Shown here piece by piece: positions 36,801 through 46,299 of a stretch of DNA of 64,000 nucleotides (positions are counted from its first letter, which is position 1; each line of letters starts with the position of its first letter). Under the pieces are notes generated by a model. That model had not been told where the DNA came from, did no database searches, and saw only the letters and a list, made by a program, of their open reading frames with translations. The DNA comes from Liquidambar formosana. Taxonomy: Eukaryota > Streptophyta > Magnoliopsida > Saxifragales > Altingiaceae. The translations under genes and the position numbers were made by a program. The stretch lies in contig CM077820.1 of NCBI GenBank assembly GCA_039720395.1, positions 17,443,923-17,507,922 of the forward strand. The letters run 5' to 3'.

Positions 36801-39570
36801 AGACTATGAAGCATGGATACTCCAAAACCCCTCTTGAATCCATATCGGATACATATCGGATACCGATAAGTATCAGATACATTTTGTACGTATCGGAACA
36901 ATGTCACAACATTAGATACGGCACCGATACGTTCGGATACAGGGGGATACGGCACCGATACGTTTTGGATACGGCGGGATACAGCTAGGGGTCTTTTCGC
37001 AATTATTATTATTTTTTTTAAAAAAAAAAGGGAGTTTAAATGAAATTTTTAAAAAGCATCAAGGTAAAATTTAAAACAAAATATCTGTGATACATATGGG
37101 ATATATATGTATGTTTTTATATTAGTGGTTAATTTATTATTAATGATTTAATGATGCTATGTTGATATGTGAATATGTGATACATTAATATTGTTTACAA
37201 CTTTGTATTTTTGGCTTTATAATAATGTAGTATTGTGTACAAAATAAAGTCATATTATCATACAGCTTTGTATTTGTGGCTTTATTGATGTTTTAGACTA
37301 AATATAAAAATTTAAATAATTATTTATTAGCATATCCCCGCCGTATCGTATCCTACATTTTTTTAGAATTGCCGAATCGGCGTATCCATATCGTATCAAA
37401 TCCCTTATCCGTATCTGTGCTTCTTAGTTGAGAGAAAACGACTAGGGTGTTAGATGGAGAAAGTGCATTTCAAAGTCATTACTCTTGTTGTTCTGTGGTC
37501 TTTAATAAAGTGTATGGTGTAGTTTGGAGTAAGAGGCATTTGATGTGGTCCACTTTCGCTTTTCTTTGTTTTGGTTGACTGATATTATTGGCAGGTTGCT
37601 TCATAAACAAAGGGTAGGGTTGATGAAAGGTTTTAGTGTTGGCAGAAATAAAGTGAAGGCCACGCATCTCAAAAATATCTTTCATTGGGTGTGTTCATTA
37701 GCTAATGCTTTCTATAGGGCCTTCAATTATCAGCAAGCATAACTTTCTCCCAAATGGGTGGGATTTCAATTTTGTGATAAGGATAACATATAAGTGTCTG
37801 CGAAAATACAAAAGTCACATCTTCCTTCTTTTAGTTCTTTCACCAGATTATTAACTGATCTGAGCAATAAAATCAAATTTTTGGAGGAGTTCGTTGAGGA
37901 ACATCTTTGGAAGGTGGAATGTCCTCTTTTTTATTTTCTTTCTTGCATCCAAGATGCCTTTATAGTGAAATTTTCTATTGCTACCTATCCCAATTCATCT
38001 TAGTATTTCATTTTTCATTGTAATTTTATCAAAGTCAAGATCAATAAACTGGTCACATTCGAGTAAACAATGAAGTCTGCGTGTCTCCTTTCCAGTCCAA
38101 TTCAACAATGCAGTTTGGAGCCTGCAGTATTTTCTTTTGCAAATCCTTCTTTTTCTTTCCCTTCTATAACTTCAAATCCTGCTAAACTCTCCTGCCCTAT
38201 AATTTGGCCTTCGAAAGTGCCGTTTAAGGTCAAAGTTCTTACATGGACTGGCACAGGAAAGGTGAATTATACCTGACATGATGGGGTAAATTATACCCGT
38301 ATATATTCAAATTTTGCATACGTTTATGAAGTATTGGATATGTATCGAGAGTATCTAAGATATATGGTATCAGAGAGTATCCAAGATATATGGGTATCCG
38401 ATACATATTCAATGTGGATATGGATCCTTATAAGAAGTATCCGTGTTACTTAGCTCCCAATGAATACTCCAAACTGTCAATTGTCGCCTTCTCTTTTTCA
38501 TTCTTACATAAAACAATTGTTGCCTTCTGATATCATCCATTTGTTCGATCAGCATCATGCGCAGTTTTTATATTAAAAAATTGTTACAACTGTCCATCAT
38601 AGATCCATTATCATTTAGGATATTAGATTTTATGTGAAAGTGTTCATCAACTATTTTGAATTTCCATCATGGTTGTCAGCAGGGATGGAGCCATAAATAT
38701 TTTCTTTGGGGGGTGAGGGGCAGAGTTATTTGAGTCCACATTTTTTTCCAGTTATAGTAATAATAATTGTGAATGAGAACTAAATTTTCAACACATAAGA
38801 TGACTCAATGTAGCTTTTTGCATGAATTTCAGAGGCTAATATAGTGGTTTGATTTGATGAGATTAAATCATTCAATTTGATCATTCTTTTCTTAAACTAT
38901 TCTCAAATTCTAGACATTTGATTTTTAGAATTTATTTTCTGTGATCGAGAAAATTGACAAAATGATTAAATTAAGTTAAAACAAACTAAATTTGAATGTA
39001 AAAATGAAATGAAAATTTTACACAATAAATAAATCCAAGAACCTTGAGAGAAATTTTAATATAAAAATGAAATACAAAAGCATTAAATAGGGCAATGAAG
39101 ACAAGCTCTATTTTTAATGGGGTAATATGTTTGTGTGTGTGTGTGTATTCGAGGGAGGGGGCAATTTTAAAAAGTTGATAGTTGAGGGACTTCTATGTTA
39201 TTTATTTTTATTTTTTATTTTTGATAACAGGGGAACCATCCCACAGCAGGCCCTTTGGACCCACCCATGGAACCTAAATCCCTGGGGAGACTAGCGCAGC
39301 AACCCACTGCCACGGTCCCCCACTGAAATCTTGGGTTGTCCTAGTGGGAAATTGAACCCATGACCATGCGCCTAACCACACAATCATAAGTTCGTCCTTA
39401 CCAAATGGGCTACCCAAGGGTGGGTAGAGAACTTCTATGTTGTACAATACAAGATATAGATGTGAAGACTCCCAAATGTTTGGAGAGCTATGGCTCCTAC
39501 AAGCAAATCACAAGGGCATTTTGTGGTGCTAATCACAAGGGTATTTGTGTAATGGTCTCACAAATTATAA

Positions 39571-39610
<40 letters not shown>

Positions 39611-42012
39611 CATTTAATTCCCTTCTCCCTAATTACAGAAGCATTTGGGGAGAGTATTGTCTGGTTTGCAATCTAGATTAAATTAGCATTTGGGTAGTAA
39701 CCAAAATTGTAGAATTAATTATCAAATAGGACTTTAATGAGTTATATATTGAACGACTTGTCTTTGTCTGGGGTCACTAAGGTCTGAGTATGATAATGAT
39801 TTTTTAGTGTAGACACTGGGTTTGACTGAACAATAGGATCATATACCACAATTGGATGAATCAATTTTTCTTCTCAATACAGCACCAGGCCTAAAAATTT
39901 GAAAGCTCAATTTGTAGGCTTGGCTTAAATATCAGGTGTTCTCTTACTTTCTGTTATATATATATATATTTTCTGTGCACTTTCTTGCATACTCATCAAC
40001 CTAAGTCTAAGGACTGCCACCACTTTCGGATTTTGCCTGATTATGGTACTAGACAAAAGCCTGATTTCTTGGGAATTATTCTCTACAGATTCTATCATTG
40101 CACATTAGAAATTGAGCATAAGCCACTTTGTACAATACAGGATTATTGCCCTCATTAAGTGATCCTGTGGGTCTCTTTTCTCATCAGGTGATGCTTGTTG
40201 TTGGATATATTTTTCTTTAATTGCACATGCTTAATCATAGTTCACAGGCCTTCTCCAGACTATGTTGCACACACACAGGGGCAACACAATGTGGACACAG
40301 TTAAGGGCACATAGTTTCTTAATTCATGGTTGATAAGTGATAACTTGCAGCTTCTGTGGAAATGACATTTCTATCCGTATTTTTGCTGCATGGTATTAGA
40401 AGATGAAAGTACAGATAACCCATGGGATTTTCTTTATTTCTTGTCATATCCCTAGGATCATAGCCATCATTTTTTTTCCCCGGATAACATCTGATAAATG
40501 GAACTATTAATAATATGTTTTTGCGTGGAAACGGTTAACCGATTTATCGCATAGAATGAGAGGGTCCCCTCTATTTTATCCTCTAGGGATAAATCTGCAC
40601 AAGGTCAAGGAGGAAAAGCTCCCCCACGTCAAGTCTACAGGCCAACGGGCAACACCATCCAATCATCTTGGGGAGCCATTTGTGCGAGTGAGTGAAAGAC
40701 CCTTTTTTTTTTTTTTTTTCTTCTTTGAGACATCTAATGAATGAATCTGGTACCCATGGTTCTATGATAACCACATTGAGCATGATGGGTGGGAGAACAC
40801 ATTCCTTATTGTGGAATAGTAGAAGTTCATTGAAAGCTGTAAAATTGACAAGAGTAATGTATATCGAGAATCAGGTTTTCTTTTTTTTTCTTTTTTTTTT
40901 TTAATCAAGATTAATGAAAATGATATGTAGAATGCAAGTTATGTATATATAAAATTCACCTCAGTTAGATGGTTTAACTTTGCAAAAGTTAGATCATGCC
41001 CCTGCCCCCCAGCTTTGGATGTCACAAAATGAGAGAACATGAAATATTATATAGTACATTCTGCGTTGTTGAGGTTGTACCTTTTATGTTCAAAAAGCTT
41101 ACAAGAGCTAGATTGCAGGCTCTATCATAGGGCCAGTAAGGTCAATAATTGTTACAATTTGTCACATGATGAACTCACCACATAAACTTGGATTTTGGTG
41201 CCATAATCACATCTGTACTGTGTGCCTATTTATTGTTTAGTTCAACTCATTTGTTGGAACATTCATTGATTCAAATTGTTATCCTTGCATGCCACTGGCC
41301 CACTGGGTATGTGCTTGGGATGGTATTAATTTATCTATCTCACTTCATCATGCAGCTGGTATGGGCACTGAAAGTTCAGTGATGAGTACCATGCAAAACT
41401 CATCCAAAAAAAGAAAAGAGTACCATGAAAAGCTGGTTTCATAGTAACCACACAATGATGTAGTAGCAATGTAGCATTAATTAAATCTGGAAATATTCCT
41501 TTAATTCCACATGCTTGTGTTTCCTCTCCATTTTGACAATAAACTGCACTTTCCTTAGGAAATCTTCATACTAAGTAGGATCTTTCTTCAACGTGTTATA
41601 TAAATATATATATTTATAATATTAATTACTTTAGTATAGTGGTTTTATGATGATTCTGACCTTTGATCATCTTTAATGGAGACTACTGCCATGCAGCGTA
41701 TTGGTCTTACTGCATAACCATTTTGCATATCCTAACAGCTTGATAATCCTTGATGGGCAGGGAAATGATGTGGGAACACAATACAGATCTGGAATATACT
41801 TCTACACACCCGAGCAAGAGAAAGCGGCACTGGAGTCGCTGGAACGACAGCAGAAGCTATTGAACAGGAAGATTGTTACTGAGATTCTGCCTGCCAAGAA
41901 GTTCTACCGAGCCGAGGAATACCACCAGCAGTACCTTGCAAAAGGGGGCCGATTTGGTTTTAAGCAATCTTCAGAGAAAGGATGCAACGATCCAATCCGA
42001 TGCTATGGCTAA
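33817..42012 (+). CDS. MSRA: Peptide methionine sulfoxide reductase A, probably plastid
   Basis: Exon 1 is 33817-34350 and exon 2 is 41761-42012 (phase 0, GCAG|GTGAGT donor, GGGCAG acceptor), giving 261 residues. Residues 1 to about 75 are Ser/Thr/Leu-rich with almost no acidic residues, as in a chloroplast transit peptide. The MsrA core starts near QQFAQFGAG; the catalytic cysteine lies in GAGCFWGVE. Family segments [24 protein letters not shown] and [12 protein letters not shown] are intact. Exon 2 continues [14 protein letters not shown] and ends [13 protein letters not shown], with the two C-terminal resolving cysteines. The enzyme reduces S-methionine sulfoxide in proteins using thioredoxin. 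The exon 1 GC content is much higher than its surroundings. The 7.4-kb intron is full of mobile elements. A broken copy of exon 2 lies downstream at 43124. Confidence 0.95.
35700..36540 (+). repeat. LTR-like sequence in the MSRA intron
   Basis: Near 36345-36460 a CCTCCTTATAAGGCCTTCAAGG stretch is followed about 60 bp later by TTGTACTTGAATCTTACTGACACCTCAACGTC. This is the TATA-then-U5 layout common in plant Ty3/gypsy-type LTRs. The upstream part is GC-richer than the rest of the intron. No matched termini or target duplication was found, so the limits are approximate. Confidence 0.35.
36804..37427. mobile_element. Non-autonomous hAT-like element (624 bp) in the MSRA intron
   Basis: It is flanked by exact 8-bp duplications TTGAGAGA (36796-36803 and 37428-37435). 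The termini are CTATGAAGCATGGATAC and, in reverse, CTAAGAAGCACAGATACGG. The subterminal regions are filled with GATACGG/CCGTATC-type repeats (36840-36975 and 37338-37412). There is no coding capacity. A decayed relative lies at 38283-38453. Confidence 0.75.
38070..38276 (+). pseudogene. LINE remnant (C-terminal zf-RVT-like segment)
   Basis: The frame contains [16 protein letters not shown] followed by GKVNYT. This resembles the W.SKVPPKVKxFxWxxxxGKVNT motif found after the reverse transcriptase of plant LINE elements. The part before it does not align obviously, and the histidine/cysteine residues of the motif are missing. It is an old fragment inside the MSRA intron. Confidence 0.4.
38283..38453. 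mobile_element. Truncated relative of the GATACG-rich hAT-like element
   Basis: The right end, in reverse, reads CTAAGTAACACGGATAC, close to the terminus of the element at 36804. Internal GTATCC/GGATAC repeats continue to the left. The other terminus is not visible. Confidence 0.4.
39200..39428 (-). mobile_element. tRNA-derived SINE with target site duplication
   Basis: On the minus strand the head reads GGGTAGCCCATTTGGTAAGG, a tRNA-like A box (compare TAGCTCAGTTGG). About 40 nt later comes GGGTTCAATTTCCC, a B box for RNA polymerase III. The body is GC-rich and the 3' end is an A-rich tail (AAAATAAAAAATAAAAATAAAT on the minus strand). It is flanked by GGACTTCTATGTT (39187-39199) and GAACTTCTATGTT (39429-39441), a 13-bp duplication with one mismatch, as made by LINE-driven retrotransposition. 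The SINE lies antisense to MSRA within its intron. Confidence 0.8.
39573..39606. repeat. (TA)n microsatellite in the MSRA intron
   Basis: TA dinucleotide run of about 34 bp. A shorter (TA)n lies near 39955-39969. Confidence 0.85.
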
Positions 42013-43123
42013 GTAATCTTGTTGTATCTGGCCAAACAGTGGTCGCACTCTGATGTCCTCGTGCCGAGATTATGGTTGTTAATACTTAAATAGTTTTGTG
42101 GTTTCTTCATAGACCGATATATATCCAAGATTTTATAGACATTGCGGTAATAAGAATGCTTGATGTATGTAGCTTGTAGACATGGATCTGTAATTAATGG
42201 GTGTTGGCTTATCATCTTTTATTTTGTATTTGTACTTTAGTATGTTTATTATTGCTAGGTTCAGTTTGGTAGTTATTTTAGTTGATACAGCAGAGTAACA
42301 TATTTATCTTTTGATGGGAATGGCATTGTATTAGGCTGTAAATAACAAATTTATAATTTCAATAGAAATACAAAGCATAATTGTAATAGTGTGCACAAAA
42401 CCTTGAGAAACAGTAGTAAGGGAAAACCATTAATCTAGGAATTTATCAGGAACTATACATAGTGTGCAGCTTACAAGCTGGTCCCGAGTGTGAATGGCTT
42501 CTAAAAAACAATGGAGCAGGAGCAGCCAAAGATGGAGCACCATTAGGCCATGGATGAGAACAAGGACAAAGCCTCAAGAGGTAAGACATTTTTATCTGAT
42601 AATGCTTAAAACGACAAGTTTCACTGAAAGCTGCCGCATGGGGCGCCACCAGAACATAGTGCTGCCAATCTGGTGCCTATGCTTCCTTATTCTACAAAAA
42701 TGGACAGACAAGGGTTCTTGGGCGGGCCCCATCAATGAATTTATCGGATCCCTACCACTTTTCAGATTCTCAATTGCCTTGCCTGGCTATTTCCCATGTC
42801 CTTGTCACTGCAAGACTGGCAAGAGGATGATTAACATGGAGAGAAGAATATGTTTTTCCATACTAATTGAAATAAAAACAAATAGAAACCCTATTTGTTT
42901 CTTACAATTTGTGAAGCAAATTCATTTCCTTTTAGGCATATCCAGCTACAAATTGTACATGATTTAAGTACCTTCATTAAGAATACCTTGGTTACTATAA
43001 CTCTGTAACTCTGTATAAACAGACAAAAAAATCCTTTCTCCACCAAACAGATGCACATTTTATCTGTGGTTCTGACAAAAAAAAACCCGTCCAATTTTAT
43101 AAAAATACGCTGTTCCTTCTTTT
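42013..43123. other. MSRA 3' UTR and spacer before the partial copy
   Basis: About the first 320 bp (to 42329) are duplicated downstream with the exon copy and are probably the MSRA 3' UTR. The remaining spacer has no recognisable gene; the open frame at 42494-42967 has no domain signature. Confidence 0.5.
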
Positions 43124-43576
43124 AGAAGCTATTGAACAGGAAGATTGTTACTGAGATTCTGCCTGCCAACAAGTTCTACCGAGCCGAGGAATACCACCAG
43201 CAGTAACCTTGCAAAGATTGAAGCAAATCTTCGGAGAAAGGGTGCGATGATCCAATCCGATGCTATGGCTAAGTAATATTGTTGTCTCTATGGCCAGTTT
43301 GATGTCCTCGTGCCGAGATTGTGGTTGTTAATACTTAAATAGGTTTTGTGGTTTCTTCATATGACTGATAAATGTATGTCCAAGATTTTATATGCATTGC
43401 TGTAATAAGAATGCCCTGATATATGTAGCTTCTAGGCATGGATGTTGGCTTATCATCATCTTCTATTTTGTATTTGTACTCTTACTATGCTTATTATTTG
43501 TTAGGTTCAGTTTGGTAGTTACTTTAGTTGGTACATCAGAGTAACAGAGTTATCTTTTGATGGGAATGGCATTGTT
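43124..43576 (+). pseudogene. Partial tandem copy of MSRA exon 2 and 3' UTR
   Basis: The sequence repeats 41853-42329 at high identity: AAGCTATTGAACAGGAAG through TTCTACCGAGCCGAGG and the 3' UTR. It starts inside exon 2, so the GNDVGTQYR part is missing. An inserted base after CACCAGCAG gives a premature TAA, and the following LAKGGRFGF region is deleted or shifted (GCAAAGATTGAAGCAAATC), so it cannot encode the MsrA C-terminus. The left edge is preceded by TTCCTTCTTTTAG, which happens to look like a splice acceptor and could allow use as an alternative last exon. Confidence 0.85.
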
Positions 43577-44574
43577 TCTGGGTACCTGGCCATTTTGATT
43601 TTCTAGCTCGAATGTGGTGTAGATTTTTTAAATGATAAATGAATACAGGGTTCACAGATTTCACACTGTTTAGGCTGTCTAGGCACATATCTCGGTCACT
43701 TCACATAAGCAACCAAATGGATTCTTATATGAATGGGAAAAGAGGGGAGGAGGGGGAGGACATTTCAAGAATTATGGAGATAACCAAAACGTACATTTTC
43801 CCAAGACTTATAAAAACAATGCCCTTTTTTTTTTCTTTTTTTCTTTTTTTTGATGGAAACAGAGAAACAATGCTCTTGTAACCGCAATAACCCCCACTAA
43901 ATGCTCTCCCAACTCATGGGAAAGTCACAACATTTGCCTTTTCAGTGGATTACAAACCAAATAAATGGTCTTCAGAATATTTCAGTTCATGCCTAAAGCC
44001 AGCAAATTATACATCTAGTAGATATGAATTCAAGCAAATTAATTGTAGCTGCTGTCAATGAGCAAACCAGCAAGATAATCCAGCTTGGGATCTTCAAGCT
44101 ACCCTTGCTTGATCTTAGACGGTCTAAATTCCTGGAAAGATTTTTCTTTTCTTTTTTAAATCAAAACAAAAAACAAAAAACTACCCCTTGGAATAGAAAG
44201 AGTTACAAACCAATTGACAGCTTACAAACTTTGTGAATGCAGATTTAGATGGAGGATGGAGATAACCAAAACATATATGGGGGGAGAGTGGAACCCCTGG
44301 GGATTTCACCTTACAGTACTGTTTTAAGCAACAGAAGAGAGGTTCATCTTCTAAAATATCTATGTTGTCTGAGCGGCCAAATTAAATGAGGTCAACTAAC
44401 GAAAAGGAGTTCATGTTTGATTAGCCAAATCCCAAATAGTGTTCACCTAATAAAAATCCATCTCATAAAAGTAATTAAAACAAGGAAAAAGAAACAAAGA
44501 GGTGATGTATAGAAGAGAGAAAATACCTCTTATTTATTTGATTTCAACTCCAATCAAAAAGTCTTTTGCTAGTG
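43577..44574. other. Intergenic stretch, no gene recognised
   Basis: No supported coding sequence. There are T-rich runs near 43828-43850, and the phrase GGAGATAACCAAAACRTA occurs twice (43777-43794 and about 44258-44275), hinting at a small local duplication. Confidence 0.45.
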
Positions 44575-44582
44575 GTACTGAC

Positions 44583-45170
44583 TAGGGGATCTCAACAGGA
44601 CAGGTTTGGGAAGGGGAGCCTCTTCCCAACCCCAACCCTAATGAAAATTATCCCATCTCAAACCCACTTTGGATTTAACATCAAATTCCCATTCCCGTCT
44701 CAATTAAATTTGAAAATCTCATTCTCACCCCATCTTGTCCCATTTATACTAAAGTAGGGGGGGACAAAAAAACCCATTACGTCCGGTAACCTAGATTTGA
44801 TATTAAAGAAAATGTGAGAAATAATCCTTTTAATTTTCCATATTCATAATGAGAAATTTTCAAAATTCATTAATTAAATTCATGAAACCACTTTCAATTA
44901 AAAAAGCTCAAAAATGCCCCAAATAAATATTAATAAAATGCATCATAACAACTAAAAGTAGTCACATGTATTCGATAAAAAGTAAAAACTTAATCAGGAT
45001 GGGTTGAGGACGGGTTTTTAAAGAACATCCCAACCCCACCCTAAACCCTAACAGGTTTTTAAAAAAGATCCCCAAACCCGTCCCAACCCCACTAGGTAGT
45101 TTCCAAACCCTTCCCAATCAGAGCAGGTTGGGTCGGGGTCCCAAAAAAACCCATCCCATTGACATCTCTA
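44583..45170. mobile_element. Non-autonomous hAT-like element (588 bp)
   Basis: The left end TAGGGGATCTCAACAGGACAGG and, in reverse, the right end TAGAGATGTCAATGGGATGGG are imperfect inverted repeats of the TAGRGRTGTCAA type. The flanks GTACTGAC (44575-44582) and GTATTAAC (45171-45178) are an 8-bp duplication with two mismatches. The interior is rich in CCCAACCCC-type phrases at both sides. It lies just downstream of the end of the NLR frame. Confidence 0.6.
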
Positions 45171-45494
45171 GTATTAACCCCTCTCAGTCTTCACCTCCTT
45201 ATTAACATTTTCCAGAGCAAGACAAAAATCAAATCCATTTTTAAATAAAAACCTAAGATGTTTTCCTGCCAAAATAATCACAGAATATTGACAAAAATAA
45301 AAAAATAATGATAAAGAAAAAGAAGCAAGAAGTAGAGATAATGTAACAGACACTTTGCCATGCGAAGAGGGTGGGGGGAACAGATTAAATAGAAATAAAA
45401 AGGATAAAAATAGGCCAACTTACAAATTCAAACTAATTCACAATGAAATCTGTCCTGGTATGAACAAAACAGCTTGAATCTAGGCTGACCCAAA

Positions 45495-46299
45495 TTACAG
45501 ATCCTTCAAATAGGGCAACTTTAGATGGATAGGCTCATTATGTAAATCTTCCAGCCTCTCTAATGTCTCTTCCCATATTTCTTTCTCCTTACCAAATAAA
45601 AACGACCCTAAAATCTCAAGAGCCAAAGGAAGTCCCTCAATAGTGGAAACTATTTTTGTAGAGAGAATAACATAGTCTTCTGGAGGAAAGTCCCTCCTAA
45701 AGGCATGCTTGCTAAATAGTTGAATAGAGTGATCATGTTTCATTAACGGCAGTTGGTAAGTCCTATCCACTTCAAGCATATTCAGAACCTCTTTGTCGTT
45801 TGCTGTAACTATGATCCTACTTCCTGAACCAAACCATTTACGGTCCCCTATAAATTTATCAACTTGAGACTTCTCATCCACATCGTCTAAAACAATAAGA
45901 ACTTTCTTGCTGCTAACTGTATCTTTGATCATGTTGATTCCTTCATCAACATCACTAATGACGAGGAATTTATCTTTTTGGAGCTCAGAGATGAGTTCAT
46001 TTTGCAAATTAACAAGACCCCCGTGTTGTGATGTTTCTCGAATATCTAAAAGGAAGCTACAACATTCGAAGTGCTCCAAGAGTTGGTTGTAGATGACCTT
46101 TGCAATAGTTGTCTTGCCAATACCACCAATGCCATGAATCCCAACAATCAATACATCATTAGAGTCAACATCTAATAATTTCATCACTTCTTCAACGTGA
46201 CGATCAATTCCAACCAAGTTGTCAGTTACAACCATGTAACTCTTCGTTAACTCCAACAAAACCTTTGAGACAACCATCTTGACTAGTTTTCCTTGATAC
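45495..46299 (-). CDS. NLR exon 5: truncated NB-ARC2
   Basis: Encodes residues 1099-1366 and the TAA stop. Motifs: YQGKLVKMVVSKVLLELTKS, DNLVGIDRHVEEV, P-loop GIGGIGKTTIA, kinase 2 KVLIVLDDVDEKSQ, RNBS-B GSRIIVTANDKE (A-N for the usual T-R) and GLPLALEILGSF. After LERLEDL the sequence leaves the family pattern and stops 14 residues later, so the rest of ARC1/ARC2, RNBS-D and MHD are absent. This may be the real end of the protein or the edge of a deletion. No LRR exon follows in the 300 bp before the hAT at 44583-45170. Confidence 0.8.
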
